Assembly: GCA_035542855.1 (NCBI GenBank)
Contig: DATKKM010000003.1
Span: forward strand, 1-12,445
Direction: 5' to 3'
DNA: 12,445 bases
DNA from: DATKKM01 sp035542855
Lineage (GTDB): Bacteria; Chloroflexota; Dehalococcoidia; SM23-28-2; RBG-16-64-32
Shown: one piece after another, positions 1 through 7,001 of the stretch
How positions within the stretch are numbered: position 1 is the stretch's first letter
Layout of the letters: every line of letters begins with the position of its first letter
Made by a program: the position numbers and the translations under genes
Notes under the pieces: generated by a model
What the model was told of the DNA's origin: nothing
Databases searched by the model: none
What the model saw: the letters and a program-made list of their open reading frames with translations, nothing else

Positions 1-1
1 G

Positions 2-775
2 GACGCCGCGCCCGCCGCGCCGGCCGTCGACAGCGGGCTGGAGGACGCCGTGAATAGCGCGCTGGCCTCGTTCAGCGGGCAGGCCTCGGTCGTCGTGCAC
101 AACCTGGCGGACGGGCGCTACACGGCGCTCAACGAGTCGAAGGTGTGGTACGCGGCCAGCACGTTCAAGGCGGCGATCCTGCTGACGGCGTATCAGCAAC
201 GCGACGCCGGGACGCTGGACTTCGACAAGCAGGTCGTGCTCGAAGACAAGTACGCCGAAGACGACCTGGGCACGCTGGACTACCTGCACCTGAAGGCCGG
301 CGACCTGGTGACGATCCGCGACGCGGTGAAGGGGATGATCGTGGTCAGCGACACGCCGCTGGCCGTGCTGATGCAGGACCAGGTGGGCGGCAACAACGTC
401 GACGCCGCGCTGCGCAGCATCGGCGCCGAGACGATGTCCGTGAACAGCCACGACCTGCCGACCACAGCGCTCGACCTCGCCGAGCTGATGATCGCGATCG
501 CAGCCGGCCAGGGTGTGACGGCGGAATCGCGAGATGAGATGCTCGGCTTGATGGCGCAGGAGTGGTTCACGGACGGCATCGTGGCGGGGCTGCCGGCGGG
601 GACGCAGTACGCGCACAAGAGCGGGAGCTACGGGCCCAACATTCACGACGCGGCGATCGTCTGGGGCCCGGCGGGGCCCTACGTCATCGTCGTGATGACG
701 GACGGCTCGGCGGGCTGGGACCCGATCGCCGCCGTGTCGTCGGCGGTGTGGGACTACTTCTCGGCGAACCCGTAG
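2..775 (+). CDS. Serine hydrolase, beta-lactamase/PBP-like fold (5' partial)
   Basis: The reading frame is open to the left edge, so the true start lies outside the window; the GTG at 50 is only the first in-window candidate. Counting from that GTG, the three motifs of the penicillin-recognising serine hydrolases are present: S-T-F-K at residues 37-40 (nucleophilic Ser and general-base Lys), S-D-T at 100-102 and K-S-G at 190-192. The first visible residues are Ala/Pro-rich, as in a linker after a signal peptide or lipobox, so an extracytoplasmic protein is likely. The spacing from SDT to KSG is about 90 residues, shorter than in class A beta-lactamases, and no E-x-x-L-N omega-loop motif is seen. 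It is therefore better called a serine hydrolase (Beta-lactamase2 type, perhaps a D,D-peptidase relative) than a resistance enzyme. Substrate unknown. Confidence 0.85.
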   Translation, partial: DAAPAAPAVDSGLEDAVNSALASFSGQASVVVHNLADGRYTALNESKVWYAASTFKAAILLTAYQQRDAGTLDFDKQVVLEDKYAEDDLGTLDYLHLKAGDLVTIRDAVKGMIVVSDTPLAVLMQDQVGGNNVDAALRSIGAETMSVNSHDLPTTALDLAELMIAIAAGQGVTAESRDEMLGLMAQEWFTDGIVAGLPAGTQYAHKSGSYGPNIHDAAIVWGPAGPYVIVVMTDGSAGWDPIAAVSSAVWDYFSANP

Positions 776-780
776 TGAGC

Positions 781-799
781 CGCGGATGCACACAGATGA
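781..799. repeat. CGCGGATG-type intergenic repeat unit (possible)
   Basis: The short gap 776-856 begins with CGCGGATGCACACAGATGA. This resembles the simple CGCGGAT / CACAGAT modules I recall from intergenic DNA of several unrelated bacteria. The TCCGCG triplet at 10620-10646 in this window reads as the same module on the other strand. The rest of the gap shows no clear promoter. One short copy is weak evidence on its own. Confidence 0.3.
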
Positions 800-856
800 G
801 GCGGGAGCGGTTGATCAATTGAACATGGGAGCAACACCGCCGTATGGGATGCTCTC

Positions 857-1588
857 ATGCTCCGTGCCCCCTTGCTCTCAGCGCGGATCGTCGTGACTAA
901 AGCAGTTCCGCGTAGGCCCAAGACACCCACCCTCGCGCCCGAGGAGATCGTGCGGCGGCTGGCGGCGCTGTACGGCGAGCCGGTGTGGCGCCCGCACGGC
1001 GACCCGATGACGGAGCTCGTGCTCACGATCCTCTCCCAGAACACCTCGGACACCAACTCCGGGCGGGCCTTCATGCGGCTGGTGCAGCGCTTCCCGGACT
1101 GGCGCCTGCTGATGGAAGCGCCGGAAGCGGAGATCCAGCGGGAGATCGCCGTAGGCGGGCTGGCGAAGCAGAAGGCGCCGCGGATCAAGGCCGCGCTCCA
1201 GGCGATCTGGCAGGCGCGCGGCTCGTTCGATCTGGAGTTCCTGCGCGATCTGCCGCTGGACGAGGCGAAGGCCTGGCTGCGGGGGATGAAGGGCGTCGGG
1301 CCGAAGACGGCCGCCTGCGTGCTGATGTTCGCGCTCGGCCGGCCGGCGCTGCCGGTCGATACGCACGTCCACCGTGTCTCGCAGCGGCTCGGCCTCGTGC
1401 CGGAGAAGGCGACGGCCGAGCAGGCGCACGATATCCTGGAGGCGCTGCTGCCGGAGGAGCTGATCTACCCCTTCCACATCTCGCTCATCAAACACGGGCG
1501 GCGGCTCTGTCGCGCCCAGCGTCCGCTCTGCCGGGAGTGCCCGCTGCTGGACGGCTGCCCGGCCGGCCAGCGGTTGGCCGGCGGTTAG
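857..1588 (+). CDS. nth: Endonuclease III, DNA glycosylase/AP lyase
   Basis: Cytoplasmic base-excision repair enzyme that removes oxidised pyrimidines and nicks abasic sites by beta-elimination. The 243 residues hold all family hallmarks: the helix-hairpin-helix MKGVGPKTAA (144-153) with catalytic Lys150, the catalytic Asp168 in LPVDTHVHRV, and a C-terminal 4Fe-4S motif Cys218-x6-Cys225-x2-Cys228-x5-Cys234, the same spacing as E. coli Nth. LSQNTSDTNSGRAF (59-72) matches the conserved N-terminal helix region. It is about 30 residues longer than E. coli Nth, all at the N-terminus. The GTG at 893 (residue 13) is a plausible alternative start, since neither start has a convincing Shine-Dalgarno sequence. 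The stop overlaps the stop of the convergent exporter gene by four bases (TTAG). Confidence 0.93.
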   Translation: MLRAPLLSARIVVTKAVPRRPKTPTLAPEEIVRRLAALYGEPVWRPHGDPMTELVLTILSQNTSDTNSGRAFMRLVQRFPDWRLLMEAPEAEIQREIAVGGLAKQKAPRIKAALQAIWQARGSFDLEFLRDLPLDEAKAWLRGMKGVGPKTAACVLMFALGRPALPVDTHVHRVSQRLGLVPEKATAEQAHDILEALLPEELIYPFHISLIKHGRRLCRAQRPLCRECPLLDGCPAGQRLAGG

Positions 1589-3039
1589 GCGGGCGCGGCC
1601 GCGATGTCCGTCGTGCGGGCCACCGCGCTCTTGTGCGTGACGTAGTAGAGGGCGCCGGCCGCGGTCCCGACGGCGCAGAGGGACGCGAAGATCCCGATCG
1701 CCCACTGGGTGCTGAGGTTGGACGCGAGCAGACCCATCAGCAGCCCGCCGATGGGCGTCGATCCCGCGAAGAGCAGCATGTAGAGCGAGACGACACGCGC
1801 CCGCAGGTGATCCGGCGCCGCCAGCTGAATCGAGGTGTTGGCGGTGGTCGCGAAGAGCGTGCTTGAAGCGCCGACACCGATCAGCAGGACGAGCGTGAGG
1901 TAGAGGTTGCTGCTGACGGCGACGCCACCGAGGAACGCCGTGAACGCCGTCGCCCCGGCGAACAGCGAGTAGCGCGTCGCGGCCTTGCGCCCGGCCAGCG
2001 CCAGCGCCGAGATGAGCGCGCCGAAGCCAACAGCGGCGGTGAGGAACCCGAGCGCGACCGAGCCTTCGCCGAGCACGTACTTGGCGAGCAGCGGCAGCAT
2101 CACGGTGAAGTTGTATCCAAACGTGCCGATCATGGCCACGAGGATGATGACCAGGCGGATCGCGGGGGTGCGCCAGGCGTAGGCGATGCCCTCTCGAAGG
2201 TCGCGGAAGACGCGTTGTTCCCCGCGCGGCCTCTGGACGGTGTAGAGGTCCCCCTTGCGGATGAGGATCAGGCTGGCGAGCACCGGCACGAAGCTCAGCC
2301 CGTTGAGCAGGAAGACCCCCTCGACGCCGAACGCCGAGATGATGAAACCACCGACGGCCGGGCCCAGCAGGCGCGCGCCGTTGAACATCCCGGAGTTGAG
2401 CGCCACCGCGTTCATCAGGTCATCGCGGCCGACCATCTCTATGGCAAAGGCCTGGCGGGTGGGCATGTCAAAGGCGTTGGACAGGCCGAGAATGAGAGCG
2501 AGCACGTAGACGTGCCACAGCTGGATGGCGCCGGTGAGGACGAGCGTGGCCAGGACAAGCGCCTGGACCATCGCCAGGCTTTGCGTTAGCAGCAGGAAGT
2601 CGCGCTTCGGCACGCGGTCTGCGATAACGCCTGCGAAAAGGACGAGGAGCATGATCGGCAGGAACTGCAGCATCGTGACGACACCCAGCGCGGCCTTGGA
2701 GTCCGTGATCTGCAAGACGAGCCAGGCCTGCGCCACCGTCTGCATCCACGTCCCGATGAGCGAGATGCTCTGGCCGGTGTAGAAGAGGCGGTAGTTGCGG
2801 TGCTGGAAGGCCCGCAGGCTGGTGGAGAAGCGGCCGGCCTCCAGCGGCGGGGTGGCGGCGCCGGTGCCACCGGCCTGCGGGGTGGCGAGCTGGCTCGCTT
2901 CAGCGCCTTCTGTGCGGTTAAAAGGCACCCTTACGCGGGGTAAGCGAAGCCGCCGGCGGTCCGTCTCCATGCTTCTGATACTGCGGCGGCTGCCGTGGTT
3001 ATGCAACTCCATGCCCGGGGCGAGTGTGTTCCGGTGCAT
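1585..3039 (-). CDS. MFS_3-type (EntS-like) major facilitator exporter
   Basis: Inner-membrane proton-driven efflux protein of the MFS_3/transmembrane secretion effector group, which contains the enterobactin exporter EntS. After a long hydrophilic N-terminus, the core opens with LRAFQHRNYRLFYTGQSISL (75-94), typical of this group. The motif-A loop GVIADRVPKR lies at 137-146, followed by DMPTRQAF (191-198) and NSGMFNGARLLGPAVGG (215-231). Hydrophobic segments are compatible with 12 membrane helices to about residue 468. The first ~74 residues are basic and then Ala/Gly/Thr/Pro-rich and are not normally present. In-frame ATGs at 3012 and 2970 would shorten the tail, and no start has a clear ribosome site. 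The aminotransferase gene lies 80 bp upstream on the same strand, so the two may be co-transcribed. Substrate unknown. Confidence 0.87.
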   Translation of the reverse strand: MHRNTLAPGMELHNHGSRRSIRSMETDRRRLRLPRVRVPFNRTEGAEASQLATPQAGGTGAATPPLEAGRFSTSLRAFQHRNYRLFYTGQSISLIGTWMQTVAQAWLVLQITDSKAALGVVTMLQFLPIMLLVLFAGVIADRVPKRDFLLLTQSLAMVQALVLATLVLTGAIQLWHVYVLALILGLSNAFDMPTRQAFAIEMVGRDDLMNAVALNSGMFNGARLLGPAVGGFIISAFGVEGVFLLNGLSFVPVLASLILIRKGDLYTVQRPRGEQRVFRDLREGIAYAWRTPAIRLVIILVAMIGTFGYNFTVMLPLLAKYVLGEGSVALGFLTAAVGFGALISALALAGRKAATRYSLFAGATAFTAFLGGVAVSSNLYLTLVLLIGVGASSTLFATTANTSIQLAAPDHLRARVVSLYMLLFAGSTPIGGLLMGLLASNLSTQWAIGIFASLCAVGTAAGALYYVTHKSAVARTTDIAAAPA

Positions 3040-3119
3040 TCCCCGCCCGGCTGTCGCCGGATCCGTACGTCAATTCGTTGCGCCGCAGGCTATCTCATGG
3101 CAGCCCACGCCGCCGCGGG

Positions 3120-4319
3120 TCACCCCAGCGCGGCCATCACCTTGGCGATCGCCTTCGCGTAGTCGTCCATCTCCTCGAAGCCGGCTGTCGGGTGGACGAG
3201 CAACGTGACCAGCTCGCCGGACAGCTTCTCGGCGACGGGGCAGGGCGCCCCGCTGAGGCCCAGGTGGCGGAACACCGGCTGTTGCGGCAGCGGCGTTGGG
3301 TAGCGGCGGGAGATCGGCAACCCCTCCGCGGCCACGGCGGCCACGAAGCGCGCGATGTCGACGCCCGTCTCGCTGCGGATGCGGCAGACGTACTTGTAGT
3401 AGCTGTGCACCGCGTAATCGGCCATGAACGGCGGTTCCACGCTGGTCAGCTCCGGGATGCGGCCGCCTGCCTGCGTGCCGATGATGTTCGTGAGGTAGGC
3501 GGCGTTGCGGCGGCGCGCATCGAGGTAGTGGTCCAGCTTGCGCAGTTGCAGCTGCCCGGTCGCCGCCTGCATGGACGTCATGCGGTAGTTGTAGCCCAGC
3601 TCCAGGTGGTAGTAGGCGCGCTCCCCCTCGATCGGGCCTTCGCCGTGGTGGCGGATCCGGCGCATGCGGTCGGCCAGCGCATCGTCGCTGGTGAGGACCG
3701 CGCCGCCCTCGCCGCCGGTGGTGATGATCTTGTCCTCCCAGAAGCTGAAGCAGCCAACCCGCCCGATCGTGCCAACCTTGCGGTCCTTGTACAGCGCCCC
3801 GTGCGCCTGCGCGGCGTCCTCGATCAGCGCGATACCCCGCTCCCCGGCGATGGCCAGCAGCGGGTCGAGGTCTGCCGGGTGGCCGTTCAGGTGGACGGCG
3901 ATGATCGCCTTCGTGCGGTCTGTCAGGCGCTCGCGGACGCTTTCTGGTGAGAGGCAGAACGTGCGCTCGTCGACGTCGGCGAAGACGGGCGTGGCGCGCT
4001 GGTGGAGGACGGGCGTGGCGGAGGCGATGAACGTGTGCGCGGGGACGATCACTTCGTCGCCGGGGCCGATGTCGAGAGCGATCAGCGCGGTGTGGATGGC
4101 CGTGGTGCCGGAGCTGGTGGCGATGCAGTTGTTAACGCCGTGCCAGGCCGCAAACGCCCCTTCGAAGTCCTTGACGTAGGCGCCGGTGAGCTGCGTCAGC
4201 TGGCCGGAACGCAGAGCCTCCGAGACGGCGGCGCCGTCCTCCGAGCTGAGGTGCGGCCAGGCAGGAAACGGCGTCGCGCGCGTCTTCGGGCCGCCGTCTA
4301 TCGCGAGTTTCTCGGGCAT
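3120..4319 (-). CDS. DegT/DnrJ/EryC1/StrS-family PLP aminotransferase
   Basis: A fold-type I, PLP-dependent enzyme that usually transaminates a keto-sugar or keto-cyclitol; here it is full length at 399 residues. Visible landmarks are S-G-T (70-72, phosphate binding), VPAHTFIASA (92-101), the PLP-ring Asp168 in LIEDAAQAHGA, and the Schiff-base Lys197 in CFSFWEDKIITTGGEGG. The N-terminal LAIDGGPKTRATPFPAWP resembles the opening of aminocyclitol and 3-amino-5-hydroxybenzoate-type members (StsC, RifK) more than nucleotide-sugar enzymes such as ArnB, but this alone does not set the substrate. The start is supported by a TATAAT hexamer 11 nt upstream, which implies a leader of only a few nucleotides. 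It is divergent from the SDR gene and upstream of the exporter, which suggests a small synthesis and export group. Confidence 0.92.
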   Translation of the reverse strand: MPEKLAIDGGPKTRATPFPAWPHLSSEDGAAVSEALRSGQLTQLTGAYVKDFEGAFAAWHGVNNCIATSSGTTAIHTALIALDIGPGDEVIVPAHTFIASATPVLHQRATPVFADVDERTFCLSPESVRERLTDRTKAIIAVHLNGHPADLDPLLAIAGERGIALIEDAAQAHGALYKDRKVGTIGRVGCFSFWEDKIITTGGEGGAVLTSDDALADRMRRIRHHGEGPIEGERAYYHLELGYNYRMTSMQAATGQLQLRKLDHYLDARRRNAAYLTNIIGTQAGGRIPELTSVEPPFMADYAVHSYYKYVCRIRSETGVDIARFVAAVAAEGLPISRRYPTPLPQQPVFRHLGLSGAPCPVAEKLSGELVTLLVHPTAGFEEMDDYAKAIAKVMAALG

Positions 4320-4325
4320 GGGCGC

Positions 4326-4340
4326 GACGTATTATACGTC
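4326..4340 (-). promoter_or_regulatory. Palindrome containing a perfect TATAAT -10 hexamer
   Basis: GACGTAT-T-ATACGTC is a palindrome with 7-bp arms around one central base, in the gap between the divergent aminotransferase and SDR genes. Read on the minus strand it contains TATAAT at 4331-4336, with 11 nt to the aminotransferase ATG. On the plus strand TATTAT (4330-4335) could serve the SDR gene. The -35 regions are poor (TTCTGA at 4353-4358 on the minus strand is the best I see). The palindrome may be an operator covering both promoters, or simply a symmetric -10 region. Confidence 0.5.
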
Positions 4341-4372
4341 CGGCGCGGGCGATCAGAAGCGGCCCGCGCGTG

Positions 4373-4378
4373 AAGGAG
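4373..4378 (+). promoter_or_regulatory. Shine-Dalgarno AAGGAG that fixes the SDR start
   Basis: AAGGAG is followed by a 6-nt spacer and the ATG at 4385. A GTG at 4370 is in frame, but it sits in front of this ribosome site, which would then lie inside the coding region. The site therefore decides for ATG 4385. Confidence 0.8.
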
Positions 4379-4384
4379 TGGCAA

Positions 4385-5179
4385 ATGGACATGGGAATCA
4401 GCGGCCGGGTGGCGCTCATCACGGGAGCCGGCCGGGGAATAGGCGCGGAGATCGCGCGGACACTGGCGGAGGAGGGCGTGCGCATTGCCGTGAACGACCT
4501 CTTCCAGGAGCGGGCTGACGAAAGCGCGGCTGAGGTCCGGGCGTCCGGCGCGGAGGCGATAGGCGTGGCGTTCGACGTGACGGACTACGCCGCGGTGGAG
4601 GCCGGCGTCGCCCGTATCGTGGCGGAGTTCGGCTCGGTCGACATCCTCGTCAACAACGCGGGCATCCCGGCTGCGACGGCGACGGACGCTGTGCCTTCGA
4701 CGGGCGGGCTCTTCGGGCAGAGCAGCCGTGAACAGTGGGACCGCACGATGGGCCTGATCACCTACGGCGTCCTCAACTGCTCGCGCGCGGCGGTCGGCGG
4801 GATGGCGGAGCGGCGCTGGGGCCGCATCGTCAGTGTGATCTCGGATGCCGGGCGCGTCGGCGAGCCGCGCCTGGTGCCGTACTCAATGGCGAAGGCGGGG
4901 GTGATCGGGTTCAGCAAGGCGCTGGCCAAGGAGATGGGCCGCAACTGCATCACCGTGAACTGCGTCTCGCCGGCCACAACGGTCACCGATGCCACGAAGG
5001 ACTGGATCGAGGCGCAGGGCGAGCAGATCATGCGCGCCTACCCCCTGGCCAGGGGCCTCGGGCGCCTGGGCCAACCGTCTGACATCGCCAACGCGGTGGC
5101 GTTCCTGGCGTCGGAGCGTGCGCAGTGGATAACCGGTCAGATACTGAGCGTTAACGGCGGCTATTCAATGGTCGGTTGA
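4385..5179 (+). CDS. SDR-family NAD(P)-dependent oxidoreductase
   Basis: Classical short-chain dehydrogenase/reductase of 264 residues, cytoplasmic, oxidising or reducing a hydroxyl/keto group. The Rossmann motif TGAGRGIG spans 13-20. Asp38 at the end of the second strand (AVNDL) suggests preference for NAD(H) over NADP(H). NNAG is at 90-93. The catalytic set is Ser153 (SVISDAG), Tyr166 and Lys170 (YSMAK), with the usual 13-residue Ser-Tyr spacing. SVNGGYSMVG closes the protein, as in FabG-like members. A Thr/Ser/Gly-rich stretch (about 97-114) is longer than in FabG and may form a substrate lid. It is divergent from the aminotransferase across 65 bp, with its own good ribosome site. Candidates include a FabG-like reductase or an alicyclic/hydroxyacyl-CoA dehydrogenase; the sequence cannot decide. 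Confidence 0.92.
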   Translation: MDMGISGRVALITGAGRGIGAEIARTLAEEGVRIAVNDLFQERADESAAEVRASGAEAIGVAFDVTDYAAVEAGVARIVAEFGSVDILVNNAGIPAATATDAVPSTGGLFGQSSREQWDRTMGLITYGVLNCSRAAVGGMAERRWGRIVSVISDAGRVGEPRLVPYSMAKAGVIGFSKALAKEMGRNCITVNCVSPATTVTDATKDWIEAQGEQIMRAYPLARGLGRLGQPSDIANAVAFLASERAQWITGQILSVNGGYSMVG

Positions 5180-5207
5180 ACGGAATCTCTGAACCAATCC
5201 TGAACAA

Positions 5208-5236
5208 TTTACTTTTCACGTCTGCTTGCCTGTAAC
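5208..5236 (+). promoter_or_regulatory. Weak candidate sigma-70 promoter for the HD-GYP gene
   Basis: TTTACT (5208-5213), 17 nt, TGTAAC (5231-5236), each about 4 of 6 to consensus, in a locally AT-richer stretch after the SDR stop. Further down, AAGGGGGA (5268-5275) is the ribosome site 11 nt before ATG 5287. GTCCC at 5250-5254 can pair with GGGAC at 5272-5276 and would cover part of that site. Confidence 0.28.
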
Positions 5237-5286
5237 GTCACCTCCCGGCGTCCCGTCTCAGGTTCTGAAGGGGGACAAATCGGTAG

Positions 5287-6861
5287 ATGGCAAGCCGCCC
5301 AGAGCACGACGTTGACTTTCCGCCCGGCCAGAGGGCTACACAACGTGCCGTAGAGACCGCGATCGCCCTGCTAGCGACCGTCGCCGTCGGCGTGCTTGTC
5401 GTGGTGGACGGAACGATTCCCAGCGCCTTCACCACCCTCTTCTTCATCCCAATCATCTTCGTCGCCTACCGCCAGCCGCTGGGCACCGCGGTGGTTATCG
5501 CGGCGCTAGCTTCTCTGTTCAGCAGCCCGGCGATGAAGCTGGCCGGCGTGGCGCTGGACGACTCCGTGATGCCTGTGCTGTGGCTCGGCTGGCCGGCCGT
5601 GTATCTCTTCCTGGCCGTCAGCCTCAACCAGTGGGCCAGCATCCAGGAGCAGCGCCGCCAGTTGGACGAAACCGAGCGCAATCTGAACGAAGTCAGCTCT
5701 CGCAACGTGCGGCGCGAGGAGGAACTGGAGACGCTCTCCGCGATCCACACGACGATCATGTCCGGCAGCGACGAGACGGCGCTCCTGCGGGAGGTGACGG
5801 AGCGCGTGGCAGCCGTCTGCAAGGCAAAGTTCGCGACGATCGTCATGCCCACAGATGCCGGGCGCCCGCAAGTTGTGCTGCCCGTGGGCTTCCCTGAGGA
5901 GGCGTACGCGCGCTTCTTCCCGGACGGCGGCCCGACCGGTGAAGGCGTCGCCGGCTGGGCGATGCTGCACCACCGCGTGGCCTACTCCAGCAACGTCTTC
6001 AAGGACCCGCGCTACGACCGCATGCGGGACTTCTGCGCACTGGTTGGCATCGTCGCTTCCGCCGCCGCGCCGATCGAGCTTGAGCCTGACCGCTTCGGCG
6101 CTCTTGTCGTGGCCTTCGATGAGGAGAGGGAGTTCACCCCAGAGGAGCTGACACGCCTGGAGAGGCTGGCCCACCAGACGGAGATCGCGATCCGCAGCGT
6201 CCGCCAGCGCGAGTCGCTTTCCCGTTTCGCCTTCGAGACGGCCCTGGCGCTCACCGAGGCAATAGAGAGCCGCGACCCGTACACGGGCGGCCACTGCCGC
6301 CGCCTGGCGGAGTACGCGGGCTTCGTGGCCGAGCGCATGAACTTCCCTGCGGGCGACCTTGAGGTGGTGCGGCTGGGCGCGGCCCTGCACGACATGGGCA
6401 AGATCGTGGTGCCGGACTCGATCCTCAAGAAGCCGGACAAGCTGACGCCGGAAGAGTACGCGATAGTGAAGCAGCACTGCTACTCCGGCGGACAGATCTG
6501 CAAGCGGGTGGGCTTCCTGATGAACGCCTACCCCATCGTCTACCACCACCACGAGCGCTGGGACGGCAAGGGCTATCCGGACGGCCTGAAGGGCGAGAAG
6601 ATCCCGGTGGGCGCGCGCATCGTCGCCGTGGTGGACGCATATGACGCGATGACGACGGACCGCCCCTACCGCAGCGCGATGGCGCTGGAAGAGGTGTGGT
6701 CCATCCTGCGCGATGGGGCCGGCCGCCAGTGGGATCCGCGCATCGTGGAGACGTTCATCGAGACGGTGAACATCAAGGGCGACCCGGAGCGCGGCATCCA
6801 TGCCCACGGTGACTCGGAGCTGGTGCTGCCGGGGCAGAACGGCTTCGACGGCCACCGCTAG
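5287..6861 (+). CDS. Membrane GAF/HD-GYP protein, predicted c-di-GMP phosphodiesterase
   Basis: A 524-residue signalling protein in the cytoplasmic membrane, predicted to hydrolyse cyclic-di-GMP. The N-terminus has about four hydrophobic segments (near 22-40, 49-61, 65-80, 96-113). A charged, coiled-coil-like helix follows (115-150), then a GAF-like sensor domain (about 153-303) with GEGVAGWA, and an HD-GYP domain (about 314-495). Metal and catalytic landmarks are HDMGK (368-372), the His-rich YHHHERWDGKGYPDGL (419-434) including the G-Y-P signature at 429-431, and VVDAYDAMTTDRPYR (448-462). The set looks complete, so an active enzyme is expected. There is no receiver domain, so the signal is probably sensed by the membrane region or the GAF domain. 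It stands alone after the SDR gene and converges on dinB. Confidence 0.93.
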   Translation: MASRPEHDVDFPPGQRATQRAVETAIALLATVAVGVLVVVDGTIPSAFTTLFFIPIIFVAYRQPLGTAVVIAALASLFSSPAMKLAGVALDDSVMPVLWLGWPAVYLFLAVSLNQWASIQEQRRQLDETERNLNEVSSRNVRREEELETLSAIHTTIMSGSDETALLREVTERVAAVCKAKFATIVMPTDAGRPQVVLPVGFPEEAYARFFPDGGPTGEGVAGWAMLHHRVAYSSNVFKDPRYDRMRDFCALVGIVASAAAPIELEPDRFGALVVAFDEEREFTPEELTRLERLAHQTEIAIRSVRQRESLSRFAFETALALTEAIESRDPYTGGHCRRLAEYAGFVAERMNFPAGDLEVVRLGAALHDMGKIVVPDSILKKPDKLTPEEYAIVKQHCYSGGQICKRVGFLMNAYPIVYHHHERWDGKGYPDGLKGEKIPVGARIVAVVDAYDAMTTDRPYRSAMALEEVWSILRDGAGRQWDPRIVETFIETVNIKGDPERGIHAHGDSELVLPGQNGFDGHR

Positions 6862-6894
6862 GCTCGGCCGGTCATCCTGAGGCACGAAGGATCT

Positions 6895-6914
6895 CGCCCG
6901 CGCGGTAGCCCTTT
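6895..6914 (-). promoter_or_regulatory. T-box-like antiterminator motif (degenerate)
   Basis: On the minus strand 6914-6895 reads AAAGGGCTACCGCGCGGGCG. The canonical T-box core is AGGGTGGnACCGCG; here AGGG and ACCGCG are exact, but the TGGn bulge that pairs with the tRNA NCCA end is reduced to CT. It follows a run of hairpins, as in a T-box leader, and is followed directly by the left repeat arm. No aminoacyl-tRNA synthetase or amino-acid gene lies downstream. It is probably a decayed or captured leader, or a chance match. Confidence 0.3.
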
Positions 6915-6946
6915 CCCCCTCGGAGCGAGCCCTCGCCGCGGACACC

Positions 6947-7001
6947 GCGGCTGGAACGCACAGCGCCGCTCAATCGCGCTGATGGATCCCGCTCCAGCCG
7001 C
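6947..7001 (-). other. Nested hairpin inside the inverted-repeat element
   Basis: Read as minus-strand RNA, GCGGCUGGAGCG (7001-6990) pairs with CGUUCCAGCCGC (6958-6947) over 12 bp with one G-U pair. Inside, CAGCGC and GCGCTG form a second 6-bp stem with a 9-nt loop. Immediately beyond the left end, CCGCGG-ACA-CCGCGG (6936-6950) offers a competing 6-bp hairpin. The paired ends suggest a folded RNA, though the strand of transcription is not proven. Confidence 0.6.

Noticed and set aside
2..775. Antibiotic-resistance beta-lactamase
   Set aside because: No omega-loop ExxLN motif and a short SDT-KSG distance; motif presence alone does not support resistance.
985..1866. Long open frame overlapping nth in another frame
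   Set aside because: Its translation is rich in Ala, Gly and Arg with no motif, as expected from an alternate frame of a GC-rich gene; nth in the true frame has every catalytic residue.
4370..4384. GTG 4370 as the SDR start
   Set aside because: The AAGGAG ribosome site lies downstream of it and is correctly spaced for ATG 4385.
5506..6945. Long open frame antisense to the HD-GYP gene
   Set aside because: It mirrors the codon pattern of the plus-strand gene and encodes an Ala/Arg/His/Val-rich protein without domains.
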